Source: a bacterium (GTDB lineage Bacteria; Desulfobacterota; JAPLJL01). From it: a stretch of 29,175 bases of DNA. Shown piece by piece: positions 16,479 to 23,797 of this stretch (positions within the stretch are counted from its first letter, which is position 1; each line of letters opens with the position of its first letter). The position numbers and the translations under genes were made by a program. The DNA is taken from positions 1-29,175 of the forward strand of contig JAQTNV010000041.1 in NCBI GenBank assembly GCA_028713675.1, in the 5' to 3' direction. A model generated the notes under the pieces. The model was not told the DNA's origin. It searched no databases and saw only the letters and a list, made by a program, of their open reading frames with translations.

Positions 16479-16507
16479 AGTATATAGCACTATTTTTCGC
16501 TTGGGAA
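16479..16507 (-). promoter_or_regulatory. Sigma-70-like promoter, operon copy 2
   Basis: On the minus strand a -10 hexamer TATACT (16479-16484) with a weak -35 TTCCCA 17 bases upstream (16502-16507). The AAAATAGTGCTATATACTTG block is shared with copy 1. Confidence 0.55.
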
Positions 16508-16767
16508 GAGGAAAATTGGAAAAAATAACCTTACTTTTTCTTCCGGACGGGCAGGGCCGACGAATCCTCCCGTCGCTGTTCCGCCAGCGTCGGTAATAAT
16601 AGTCCGGCCCGGGGGGTAAAATCGGAGGGGAAATGGGGGCCTAGAAGATAATGCCTAAGGTATTCTACCTATTAGATAATCCGGTCACCGGACGGGATCG
16701 GGGTGGCCATTCCGGAAAGGCAGGAATTGAGCCCGCGAATGGAATGCAATCTGATCCGTGGTCTCAT

Positions 16768-19011
16768 CTAATAACTTATTTTAAAGAGCTTGACCTGGCG
16801 GCTTTCCACCCGGGCGGAGATTTTGCCGTCTTCAACCTTGACCTTTTCCCCGAGGAAAACCTCCTCGATCTTGCGCGGGGACGACAAATTGAGGAAACCG
16901 GTCTCGACCCCAATATCCCGGGCGTCTTCTTCCCAGTTAAAAAAGGCCAGGTAACCCTCCCGGTCCGGGCCTTTCAGCCACCAGATTGAGGGTGCCGTAC
17001 TTTCCCCCGCGAGATCCATCACCGGCGAGGAAAACAGTTTTTGACTCGCTGCATTGAAAAGGTCCAGCGGGACCGCCGGTTTCCCGACTTTCGCGATCTC
17101 CAGAATTACCGGATCGGTGGCGATTGCCAGCCGGTCTTCAGTCAGGCCGGCCAGGTTGTCCCCGAGCAGGAAGACCCCGCCGGCCATCACGTTGGCCACC
17201 GCGGACATCTTCGCTTCTTCAAGGGTGAGGGGTCCCCGTAAAAGCAGCTGATCGGGGGCGTTCAGGAACCAGTTTCCGCCGGTGAAAAAGCGGGAAGCGG
17301 TATTCCGGGCCTCTTGCACGAGGAAATTGTAGCTCGGGTTTCCTCCTCCAACCGCTTCGTAGGCGATGTCGGGGCCGGTGCGGAAGGCATGGGCGTGTCC
17401 GAGGGTGGGAAGCATGGAAGCCCCGCAGGCCAGGATGAACATATCCTCCCCCGCCGATTCCCGGATGATTTCCAGCCCGCGGTGGTAGGCCTGCATGCTG
17501 GTCACTTTCAAATCATGGCGGACGCCTTCAAAAGCCTCGGCGAAAATGAAATCTATTTTAATCATACGGAATCCGGCATCCCGAATCCCGCCGATCACGC
17601 CGCGGAGCCAGGCTTCCGCGTCCGGGTGCGTCACATCCAGGATGGCGTGCGTGGCGCTGGGCGGCTGTTGGTAGGCAATCATGCCCCCATTTTGATCATG
17701 GAGAAACCAGTCCGGATGATTATCAACCAGATTTGAATCCATGCTGACCAGGAAGGGAGCGATCCAAATGCCCGGCCGGAGCCCGGCGGATTCAATTTCC
17801 GCGGCGACGCCAGTAAGCCCGGAAGGGAATTTCGAATTGTTCGTCCATTCCCCCCAACGGGGCATATAGCCGTCGTCAAGCTGGACCAGGTTGAAGCCAT
17901 AGGCGGAAAGCTCCTCCCGGACGAAATCGAGGTTTTCAACGAGGTCTTCCTCTTTCACCTGCGAATAATAGTAATACCAGCTCGCCCACCCCCAGGGCCG
18001 GTCCCCATTCCAGACCAGGGGCGGGGTGATCTCCGCCGCGGCCCGGGCGTACCGGTTAAGTCCGGCCACCGGGTCCTGGTCCGCCCCCAGGTAAACCGGT
18101 TCGAATTCCAGCGATTCCCCCGGCGCAAGTATCACCCGGTCCCCGGTCATTCCCTCGATCACCCTGAGAGATACGGTATTTACGATATTATTGTGTTCTA
18201 CTCCAATATAGGTTTTAAAAATATTTGCCGAAAGTGCACCGACGGTAAGAGTATATAGGGGACCAGCTGCGATACATGGGCCAGGATCGCAGCTAATGAT
18301 CGTCTGCGAAAGGGATCCGACCGAAGAGGCACCAGATAAGTCCGGAGCCTGTAGCGCGGCAACCCACCAGGAAAGACCCGGTTGATCCCCGAACCAGTCA
18401 TCATTGTCGCCTCCAGAAATAAAAGTGCCGTTATCTCTCGGAAGCACATAATTATTTAATCTGACTTTCACTGGTCCGGAAAAGCTCCAGGATTGGTAGC
18501 CGTTGTGGAGAAGGTTTATTTCATTTCCAACTCCGGTGGCGAATCCTACCGCACCTGATGAATCCGAGGAAAAAGAAGGAAACTCCCCTCCGAGGATGAT
18601 AAGGTCATTTTCGCTTTCATTGGTTGCTCTTAATTCAAGGACCAGATCTGCGGTCGCAGGATTTTGGATGGCTTTTATTTCCAGATTAGGGGCCCCGCTT
18701 TTACCTGAAAGACTCCATATTGTTGAATTATCAATTACATTCGTGTATTGGTTGGGGTATTCTTCCGAAGAAATCCATCTTATTCCGGTCGGCTCTGAAA
18801 TCGCGATCCGGATATTTCCAAAACCACCGGCCATTTCATCATCAGTAACAAAGTAAAATCGCCCATCCTGAAAAGGGGTGAAATTCAAAGGGGAAGATGT
18901 AATAGGAGCTTTAGCTTTTTCCGATCCCCCGCCGCAACTGAACATTAATAAGGAGATCGGAAGAAGCATTAATATCGTTAGACGTGAGACGTGAGATGTG
19001 AGACGATTCAT
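16768..19011 (-). CDS. GH36/alpha-galactosidase-like lipoprotein
   Basis: 747 residues with a lipoprotein-type signal: basic n-region, hydrophobic stretch to about residue 25, then Cys26 followed by GGGS, so it is probably anchored in an envelope membrane. Residues ~45-330 are beta-rich, and ~335-640 form the glycosidase barrel typical of clan GH-D. WGWASWYYYY and LVQLDDGYM are family strands. MIKIDF supplies the nucleophile Asp487, and FRTGPD supplies Asp548, the likely acid/base. A short C-terminal beta domain follows. It should remove alpha-linked galactose or a related sugar from oligosaccharides or glycolipids; the exact substrate is not readable. It is a single gene without sugar-transport neighbours. 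Codons 2-11 coincide with a GACGTGA 7-base-period array, and no good Shine-Dalgarno precedes the ATG, so the start is less certain than the body. Confidence 0.85.
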   Translation of the reverse strand: MNRLTSHVSRLTILMLLPISLLMFSCGGGSEKAKAPITSSPLNFTPFQDGRFYFVTDDEMAGGFGNIRIAISEPTGIRWISSEEYPNQYTNVIDNSTIWSLSGKSGAPNLEIKAIQNPATADLVLELRATNESENDLIILGGEFPSFSSDSSGAVGFATGVGNEINLLHNGYQSWSFSGPVKVRLNNYVLPRDNGTFISGGDNDDWFGDQPGLSWWVAALQAPDLSGASSVGSLSQTIISCDPGPCIAAGPLYTLTVGALSANIFKTYIGVEHNNIVNTVSLRVIEGMTGDRVILAPGESLEFEPVYLGADQDPVAGLNRYARAAAEITPPLVWNGDRPWGWASWYYYYSQVKEEDLVENLDFVREELSAYGFNLVQLDDGYMPRWGEWTNNSKFPSGLTGVAAEIESAGLRPGIWIAPFLVSMDSNLVDNHPDWFLHDQNGGMIAYQQPPSATHAILDVTHPDAEAWLRGVIGGIRDAGFRMIKIDFIFAEAFEGVRHDLKVTSMQAYHRGLEIIRESAGEDMFILACGASMLPTLGHAHAFRTGPDIAYEAVGGGNPSYNFLVQEARNTASRFFTGGNWFLNAPDQLLLRGPLTLEEAKMSAVANVMAGGVFLLGDNLAGLTEDRLAIATDPVILEIAKVGKPAVPLDLFNAASQKLFSSPVMDLAGESTAPSIWWLKGPDREGYLAFFNWEEDARDIGVETGFLNLSSPRKIEEVFLGEKVKVEDGKISARVESRQVKLFKISY
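18981..19008. repeat. 7-base-period repeat, GACGTGA units, inside a signal-peptide coding region
   Basis: Four units (gacgtga, gacgtga, gatgtga, gacgatt) that lie within codons 2-11 of the glycosidase lipoprotein and encode the basic n-region of its signal peptide. Confidence 0.75.
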
Positions 19012-19047
19012 CGCGTTTCTTGAGTTTATTGGGTTCTTTAGGTTTTC

Positions 19048-19096
19048 GCTGCTTACTGCCTACTGCTTACTATTTTAAGTCTACCGTCTACTTGTT
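19048..19096. repeat. 7-base-period repeat, ACTGCTT/ACCGTCT units
   Basis: Seven units in phase (gctgctt, actgcct, actgctt, actattt, taagtct, accgtct, acttgtt). The array spans the stop codon (19088-19090) of the radical SAM gene. The first units match the array at 3325-3338. Confidence 0.75.
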
Positions 19097-20029
19097 TGCT
19101 ATCCAGAATTCCATCTTCTCGTGCTTTTTAGCGATGAGCTTTCCTTCCTTCTGCAGACGGTCCAGAAGCTTCTCCGCTTCCTTGATTTCCAGCCCCATCC
19201 CCGCGGCGATCTCTTCCGCGGTCACCGGCCGGCGGGAGGCCGTTTCCAAAATTCTCTCTTCCACCGATTCTGATTGCACCTTGGCCGGAGAATGCCTGGA
19301 CCCGGCGATTATTTCCGCCGGGGGCCCGAAAAATTCCTTGAGCTTCTGGAGATGCTCATCCGCCAGCGGCAGGGCCGAGTCTTCCGTGCCCGGCCGGGCC
19401 ACCGTGTTCAACTGGACCCGGTCCGGACGCAGGGAATGGGACAGGTCCCGGAGCAATTCCACCTCTTCCGGCTGATCATTCAGTCCCCTGACCAGCAGGA
19501 TCTCCAGCCAGATCTCGCCCGTGAATTCCTCCCGGAACTCATGGAGGCCGGAGATGATCTGTTCCACCTCCAGCGCAGGATGGGGGCGGTTGACCCGGGC
19601 AAAAGCCCCGGGGGTCACCGCGTCCAGGGAAGGCAGAACGATATCCACCGGGAGCAGAGCGCTTCTCACCTTAGGATCGTGGAGCAAAGTCGAGTTGGTA
19701 ATTACCGCCAGCGGAATCGAGGTAATTTTTTTCACCTCCGTGATTATCTCTTCCAGGTCCAGGTGCAAAGTCGGCTCGCCCGAACCGGAAATGGTTATGC
19801 AGTCCGGCCGGTTCCCGGTCCGGAGAAATTGAATCAGCTCCCCGATAATTTCCCGGGGCGGGACGAAAGACTGACGCTTTACCGTCCTATCGGTGGTTTT
19901 CCCCAGTTCACAGTAAACGCAGTCCAGGGAGCAGGTTTTGAATGGAAGCGGATCGATCCCGAGAGAAAGCTTCAGCCGCCGGGAAGCCACCGGCCCGAAA
20001 AGGTAGCGGTATTTTTGGGGATTAGTCAT
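19088..20029 (-). CDS. Radical SAM protein, COG0731-like, with C-terminal winged helix
   Basis: 313 residues. C33-x3-C37-x2-C40 (CSLDCVYCELG) is the classic [4Fe-4S]/S-adenosylmethionine motif, and the glycine-rich SAM-contact motif follows as ISGSGEPTLH. VLPSLDAVTPGAFARVNRP is typical of the COG0731 group of Fe-S oxidoreductases related to the wybutosine enzyme TYW1 and to activase-like proteins. Residues ~255-310 form a winged-helix-like tail (VTAEEIAAGMGLEIKEAEKLLDRLQKEGKL), seen in several members. There is no signal peptide, so it is cytosolic. The reaction is not known. The last codons and the stop lie within a 7-base-period array, and an 8-base-period array lies 12 bases upstream of the ATG in place of a visible Shine-Dalgarno. 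Confidence 0.85.
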   Translation of the reverse strand: MTNPQKYRYLFGPVASRRLKLSLGIDPLPFKTCSLDCVYCELGKTTDRTVKRQSFVPPREIIGELIQFLRTGNRPDCITISGSGEPTLHLDLEEIITEVKKITSIPLAVITNSTLLHDPKVRSALLPVDIVLPSLDAVTPGAFARVNRPHPALEVEQIISGLHEFREEFTGEIWLEILLVRGLNDQPEEVELLRDLSHSLRPDRVQLNTVARPGTEDSALPLADEHLQKLKEFFGPPAEIIAGSRHSPAKVQSESVEERILETASRRPVTAEEIAAGMGLEIKEAEKLLDRLQKEGKLIAKKHEKMEFWIANK

Positions 20030-20040
20030 CTGATAAAGCA

Positions 20041-20072
20041 GTGAGTTAGTGAGTTGGTAAGTTGGTTTATAA
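20041..20072. repeat. 8-base-period repeat, GTGAGTTA units
   Basis: Units gtgagtta, gtgagttg, gtaagttg, gtttataa, directly upstream of the radical SAM gene. The period is eight here, not seven. Confidence 0.65.
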
Positions 20073-20093
20073 ATTTTCGAGAAATTCAGATTT

Positions 20094-20128
20094 CATACTC
20101 ATTGCTCGTTGCTCGTTGCTCATTGCTT
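20094..20128. repeat. 7-base-period repeat, GTTGCTC units
   Basis: Five units (catactc, attgctc, gttgctc, gttgctc, attgctt). The array includes the TGA and the last codons of the DJ-1/PfpI gene. The same unit in reverse complement forms the array at 25471-25505. Confidence 0.8.
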
Positions 20129-20737
20129 ATTAACTTGCTTGAGCAGATTAACCACCGCTTTCGCAAATTCCCGGGCGGCCGCGGGACCGTTGCCGGTGAT
20201 AATCCGCCCGTCCGTTTCCACGGGATTTCCGGTGTAGGTGGCCCCTCCTCTAAATAGTTCCTCTTTCTCCGATTCGTAAACCGTGGCCCTCTTCCCTTTA
20301 AGCAGACCGGCCCGGGCCAGGATAACGGGGGCGATGCAGATGGCCCCGACTATGCCCCCCTGCTCCAGAGCCTCCTGGGCCAGGCGATGAGCGTCGCGAT
20401 TATGAAAATATTCCGAAGCCCCTGCTCCCCCGACGAAAAGGACGGCGGCCAGGCCCCGGGTTTTCAAATCCTGAAGCAAAATATCCGGCTTTACCTTCAT
20501 CCCCAGCATCCCGGTCGCTTCGGAAAGGCTGGAAGAAGCCACGACTACCGTGGCGCCGGACTGGAGCAAAAGATTTCTCGGTTCCTTGAACTCTTCATCC
20601 CGGAATTTATCGCTGGCGACGACCAGGGCGACCTTCTTGCCCGCCAGGGGCTTATTCTCCAGCCCGGCTCCTGACACGCTCAGTGATCCAACCACCCCGA
20701 AAAATATGGCAAAAACCGCGGCCAGGCTTTTCTTCAT
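20120..20737 (-). CDS. Exported DJ-1/PfpI-family protein
   Basis: 205 residues from the ATG at 20737, preferred over a TTG at 20761 because AAAGGAG lies eight bases before it and a clean signal peptide follows (MKKSLAAVFAIFFG..., cleavage near residue 23). The body is a class I glutamine-amidotransferase-like alpha/beta fold (VALVVASDKFRDEEF, GGAGASEYF). The DJ-1-type nucleophile is Cys134 in GAICIAPVIL, with Glu49 in the usual partner position. Family members act as glyoxalase-, deglycase- or protease-like enzymes or as chaperones. Export is unusual, since most relatives are cytosolic, and suggests a periplasmic role (inference). The C-terminus (KQVNKQ) runs into a 7-base-period array that supplies the stop codon. 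Confidence 0.87.
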   Translation of the reverse strand: MKKSLAAVFAIFFGVVGSLSVSGAGLENKPLAGKKVALVVASDKFRDEEFKEPRNLLLQSGATVVVASSSLSEATGMLGMKVKPDILLQDLKTRGLAAVLFVGGAGASEYFHNRDAHRLAQEALEQGGIVGAICIAPVILARAGLLKGKRATVYESEKEELFRGGATYTGNPVETDGRIITGNGPAAAREFAKAVVNLLKQVNKQ

Positions 20738-20762
20738 TGCACGTGCTCCTTTCCCGGGCAAA

Positions 20763-20768
20763 ATTATA
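20763..20768 (-). promoter_or_regulatory. Candidate -10 box of the DJ-1/PfpI gene
   Basis: A perfect TATAAT on the minus strand, 25 bases before the ATG at 20737. No good -35 stands 16-18 bases further up, so the promoter may need an activator or may be spurious. Confidence 0.35.
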
Positions 20769-20812
20769 GCAGGGACTGCCCCTTAATCACCGATAGTTTA
20801 ACCGGCATCCGT

Positions 20813-21514
20813 CTACCGTATCGAAGTGAGAAGCCCCTTGATCTCGTGGGCAAACTTGTCCTTGCCCCCATCCGAGTCCCGGAGATCCTTAACCAGGCGG
20901 AGAAAGTAGGAAAACGGAAGGCTGAAGATGATGTCATCCTCCCCGAAACCGCCGAACTCCTTTCCGACCGTCTCGGGGTAAGTGATTGCAGGTTTTCCCA
21001 GGGAGATCGGATTGGCAACCGCGCCCTGGCAGATGGCCGAATAATAATGGGGGATCGCCAGCGTTCCCTCCCGAAAATTTATAATGGAATGTATCCGATG
21101 CGCCTGATGGGCGTTGACCAGCAGGAGAACAAGTTCCGGTTCGCCTTCCTCTTTCTCCAACGGCTTTAAGACTAGGTACTCCCGGGGGGCCGGCCGGGGC
21201 GGGGGAATGGAATCAAACCACTTTTCCGCCAGTTCCTCGTTGGCGAACAACTTTTCCCCGTGGGTAAGAAACATGACTAAACCCGGGCGGTAATTTTCAA
21301 ATCCGAACCAATGAACCGCCCCGGGACAGGTGGTGGAATCCCGATTGATACTCACCACCTTCCCCCGGAATGCTTGACCGATGGCGTTGCAGCCGAAACG
21401 CTTGGAAACGGGCGCCGCCGGATCCGGCCGGTCACGATAGCTGGCCGCGACCAGCGGATACTTCAATCCCAGGTAATCTTTTACTTCCTTTACCGCCCCA
21501 TCCCAACGCGACAT
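20813..21514 (-). CDS. DUF169-family protein
   Basis: 233 residues matching the DUF169 (COG2043) pattern known mostly from anaerobic bacteria and archaea. Three cysteine-containing motifs are conserved in kind: GCNAIGQA (Cys42), TTCPGA (Cys63) and ICQGAVANPI (Cys162). They suggest metal or Fe-S binding (inference). YRPGLVMFL and NAHQAHRI also fit the family. There is no signal peptide or membrane segment. The biochemical role of the family is not established. The start codon lies eight bases from a 70-base 7-period array, with no Shine-Dalgarno in between. It is upstream of the DJ-1 gene on the same strand with a 75-base gap, so co-transcription is possible. Confidence 0.85.
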   Translation of the reverse strand: MSRWDGAVKEVKDYLGLKYPLVAASYRDRPDPAAPVSKRFGCNAIGQAFRGKVVSINRDSTTCPGAVHWFGFENYRPGLVMFLTHGEKLFANEELAEKWFDSIPPPRPAPREYLVLKPLEKEEGEPELVLLLVNAHQAHRIHSIINFREGTLAIPHYYSAICQGAVANPISLGKPAITYPETVGKEFGGFGEDDIIFSLPFSYFLRLVKDLRDSDGGKDKFAHEIKGLLTSIR

Positions 21515-21522
21515 TTATCAAT

Positions 21523-21592
21523 CTGGTCCCTGGTTTTTAGTCTCTGGTTTTTAGTCTCTGGTTTTTAGTCTCTGGTCTCTAGTCTCTGGTTT
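21523..21592. repeat. 7-base-period repeat, CTGGTTT/TTAGTCT alternating units
   Basis: Ten units in phase. CTGGTTT and TTAGTCT alternate to give a 14-base super-period repeated three times, with variant units (CTGGTCC, CTGGTCT, CTAGTCT) at the ends. It is the longest and most regular array in the window. Confidence 0.9.
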
Positions 21593-21601
21593 TAAATTAA
21601 C

Positions 21602-21629
21602 TCGAAACCCGAAACTAGAAACTCGAAAC
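21602..21629. repeat. 7-base-period repeat, CGAAAC units
   Basis: Four units (tcgaaac, ccgaaac, tagaaac, tcgaaac), nine bases after the preceding array and matching 4391-4418 in unit and order. Confidence 0.8.
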
Positions 21630-21686
21630 GAGTTTTCAGGTTAACTGATACCCTAATCCCCTTTTGTTGCCCCTCGCCCTTTACTT

Positions 21687-21800
21687 TCGCAAGGCTAAAG
21701 CCTTGCCCTACTCGAACCCTGGAACCCTCGGCCCCTAGAACCCCGCTTTTTTCATTCCGCAATCCTTCCGGGCCGTAGGCCCTACAGGGCCGAAGGCCGA
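21687..21800. repeat. GC-rich palindromes
   Basis: A GCAAGGC/GCCTTGC hairpin flanked by CCCTAC, and a nested palindrome built from GGCCGTAGGCCCTACAGGGCC. Both lie just beyond the stop codon of the short-chain dehydrogenase gene and could stop transcription, though neither has a T-run. Confidence 0.45.
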
Positions 21801-21822
21801 AATCCGCATTCCGCAATTTTCG

Positions 21823-22632
21823 TTATTTTCTCCCCACCCATTTTTCCATGGACTTGCTCGTACCCAGAAGGTGCGAGATCCGGTCAAACCGGTTGACGGG
21901 CAGGATTGCCTTGATGAGGGGAACAAACTTGACCATGAGCGGTTCCCGGATCAGGGGGGCGTCTTTCTTGAAGGCCGCGTAAATCTTGTCCACCATCTGT
22001 TCCGGGGTAAGCCACTTGGTCATCTTGGGCGGTTTGACCCCCTCAAACATCCCGGTGGCGACAAAACTCGGGCAGACCGTCGTGAATTTCACGTCTTTCA
22101 AACCCATTTTCTTGGTTTCCTGCCGGATGGCTTCGGTCATCCCGACCACCGCGAACTTGCTGGCGCAGTAGGCCGCCAGGTTCACCACCCCCATCAGCCC
22201 GGCCGCGGAGGCGATGTTGATCACGTGCCCGGACTTTTTCTCATACAGGTCCGGCAGGAACGCCTTCATCATCCACATCACCGCGTTCACGTTGACGTCA
22301 ATGGTCTTGAAAAGCTTTTCGTCGTCGGCTTCCACGAACGGGGATCCCCAGACCACCCCGGCGTTGTTGACCAGGACATCGATCTTGCCGATTTTCTTGT
22401 GAACATCGGCGGCCATCTCATAGACCTTCTTCCGGTCGGTGATATCGCCAACATAAGTGAAAACCTCCGCCCCCATCTTTTTGAGTTCGGCGGCGGTTTT
22501 GTCCAGGGCTTCCTTGTTCAAGTCGATCAGGACCAGACGCGCCCCGTCCTGGGCGAATTTGATGGACAACAAGCGCCCCATCCCCATCGCCCCCCCGGTG
22601 ATCACCACGATTTTGCCTTTGACGTCTTTCAT
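21823..22632 (-). CDS. Short-chain dehydrogenase/reductase
   Basis: 269 residues from the ATG at 22632, with a GTG one codon earlier as an alternative; GGGAGGAG precedes both. It is a classical SDR. TGGAMGMG (12-19) is the dinucleotide loop, Asp in LVLIDLN suggests preference for NAD(H), NNAG follows the fourth strand, INIASAAG carries the catalytic serine and YCASK the Tyr-x3-Lys pair. The C-terminal extension (LIREPLMVKFVPLIKAILP) resembles members that act on long-chain or membrane-associated substrates, but the substrate is not readable. It begins about 20 bases after the stop codon of the P1-family peptidase gene, so the two are probably one transcript. Confidence 0.92.
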   Translation of the reverse strand: MKDVKGKIVVITGGAMGMGRLLSIKFAQDGARLVLIDLNKEALDKTAAELKKMGAEVFTYVGDITDRKKVYEMAADVHKKIGKIDVLVNNAGVVWGSPFVEADDEKLFKTIDVNVNAVMWMMKAFLPDLYEKKSGHVINIASAAGLMGVVNLAAYCASKFAVVGMTEAIRQETKKMGLKDVKFTTVCPSFVATGMFEGVKPPKMTKWLTPEQMVDKIYAAFKKDAPLIREPLMVKFVPLIKAILPVNRFDRISHLLGTSKSMEKWVGRK

Positions 22633-22655
22633 CACTCCTCCCTTCGTAAGGATAT

Positions 22656-23630
22656 TTATTTACCTAAAAGATCCCGCCAGGCGGGAATTATACCAAAGCC
22701 ATCAGCGGCTTTTATCCCCCGGCGGATGGCGTCCGCCAGCAGGACGGAGGCGGTATGACCCAGGGTGTTGAGATCGGCGGGCTCGGCGCCGGCCGAAAGG
22801 CAGATGACCAGGTCGCCGTCGTAAAGAGTGTGCGCGGGGGAGATCGCCCGGGAGATCCCGTCCTGGGCCATCTGCGCCACCTTGATCGCCTGCATCCGGT
22901 CCAGCCGGGCATTGGTGGCGATCACCCCCAGCGTGGTGCATTCACCCCGGGCGTCTTTTCCCTTTTCCCCGTGCATCAGCCTTTCCCCCATCCGGACAAA
23001 TTCCTTTCCTTCCGGGGAGGTCCGGGCGCCCGCCAGGATTTTCCCGTCGGGTTCGACCACGTCCCCGAAGGCATTCACCACCACCAGGGCCCCAATCACC
23101 AATCCGGGGGCCGGGGAAAAACTCGCGGTCCCAATCCCCCCCTTCATCCCGAAGGGAGCCCCAAAAATCTTGCCCACGACCGCCCCGGTTCCCACTCCCG
23201 CGCTCCCCTCTTCCACCGGTCCCGAGGCGGCCGCCTGGCAGGCCCGGTAGGCCATGTCCGCGTCCGGTCTCCGGCGGGAAAGAAACAGATCGAAAATGAC
23301 CGCCGTGGGAACGGTGGGAATATGGGTCTGGTAGAGCGGGAGCCCCTGGCCATTCTCCTCCAGGAATTTCATCGCCCCGCCCGCCGCGTCCAGCCCGAAG
23401 GCGCTGCCTCCGGTCAGGAGCACCGCCTGGATCTCGGTAACCAGGTGAAAGCCGGAAACCGCGTCAAACTGGCGGGTTCCGGTCGCCCCTCCCCCGAGAT
23501 CGGCCCCGGCCACCGCCCCGGACTCGGTGAGAACCACGGTCAGGCCGGTCCGGTTTTCCCGGTCGGTAAAATGCCCGACCTTTATCCCCGGGACATCGGT
23601 AATGGCGTTATGCCAATTGGAATCGGGCAT
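22656..23630 (-). CDS. P1-family (DmpA/S58) aminopeptidase or amidase
   Basis: 324 residues. DVPGIKVGH near the N-terminus, VLLTGGSAFGLDAAGG, and GMKGGIGTAS are hallmarks of the DmpA/NylC family, N-terminal-nucleophile hydrolases that cut themselves into two chains. The expected cleavage and nucleophile is the Thr of GGIGTAS, comparable to the Thr used by NylC rather than the Ser of DmpA. Products would be an alpha chain of about 185 residues and a smaller beta chain. Known members hydrolyse N-terminal residues of peptides or amide oligomers. There is no signal peptide. The ATG at 23630 has no clear Shine-Dalgarno. First gene of an operon with the short-chain dehydrogenase. Confidence 0.9.
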   Translation of the reverse strand: MPDSNWHNAITDVPGIKVGHFTDRENRTGLTVVLTESGAVAGADLGGGATGTRQFDAVSGFHLVTEIQAVLLTGGSAFGLDAAGGAMKFLEENGQGLPLYQTHIPTVPTAVIFDLFLSRRRPDADMAYRACQAAASGPVEEGSAGVGTGAVVGKIFGAPFGMKGGIGTASFSPAPGLVIGALVVVNAFGDVVEPDGKILAGARTSPEGKEFVRMGERLMHGEKGKDARGECTTLGVIATNARLDRMQAIKVAQMAQDGISRAISPAHTLYDGDLVICLSAGAEPADLNTLGHTASVLLADAIRRGIKAADGFGIIPAWRDLLGK

Positions 23631-23718
23631 ATAAATTATGGCGTTTAATTAACCGGTTGCGGTTGCGCGGCTCGTTTCGGTTGCGTTCTGCGGTTACAGT
23701 TATCAGACGAAAGACGAT

Positions 23719-23744
23719 GTAGGGGCGGCCCTCCGCGGCCGCCC
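23719..23744. repeat. GTAGGGGCGGCC palindrome
   Basis: GGGCGGCC-ctccgc-GGCCGCCC, an 8-base-pair stem with a GTAGG start, placing it in the GTAGGGG family. It lies between the P1 peptidase and the BNR lipoprotein gene. Confidence 0.6.
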
Positions 23745-23761
23745 TGAGCTTGGGGTTTTTA

Positions 23762-23796
23762 ACCTTGAACCTTGGACTTTGAACCTTGAACCATCA
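23762..23796. repeat. 7-base-period repeat, ACCTTGA units
   Basis: Five units (accttga, accttgg, actttga, accttga, accatca) ending one base before the stop codon of the BNR lipoprotein gene. Same family as 6045-6086. Confidence 0.85.
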
Positions 23797-23797
23797 T

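Larger units (their letters stand above)
16433..16767. other. Intergenic region upstream of operon copy 2
   Basis: 335 bases. The first 75 hold the leader, operator and promoter of operon copy 2. The remainder (about 16510-16767) contains no gene I can support. A minus-strand frame (16531-16668) ends in a basic PVRKKK tail but lacks any start codon. No strong terminator for the operon or promoter for the next gene was recognised. Confidence 0.5.
21515..21822. other. Repeat-filled intergenic region
   Basis: 308 bases, no supported gene. It holds the longest 7-base-period array (21523-21592), a CGAAAC array (21602-21629), a GCAAGGC-taaa-GCCTTGC hairpin with a GTAGGGC-type flank (about 21687-21709), loosely 8-periodic CGAACCCT strings and a nested GGGCC palindrome (about 21769-21800). 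Confidence 0.6.

Noticed and set aside
16531-16668. Minus-strand frame of 45 codons ending in a basic PVRKKK tail
   Set aside because: It has a protein-like C-terminus but no ATG, GTG or TTG anywhere in the frame and no ribosome binding site. At most it is the remnant of a lost gene.
20738-20761. TTG at 20761 as start of the DJ-1/PfpI gene
   Set aside because: It lies almost on the -10-like TATAAT and has no ribosome binding site. The ATG at 20737 has AAAGGAG and opens a proper signal peptide.
21523-21629. Possible CRISPR array
   Set aside because: Repeats are 7 bases with no spacers, there is no 25-40-base repeat, and no cas gene is present.
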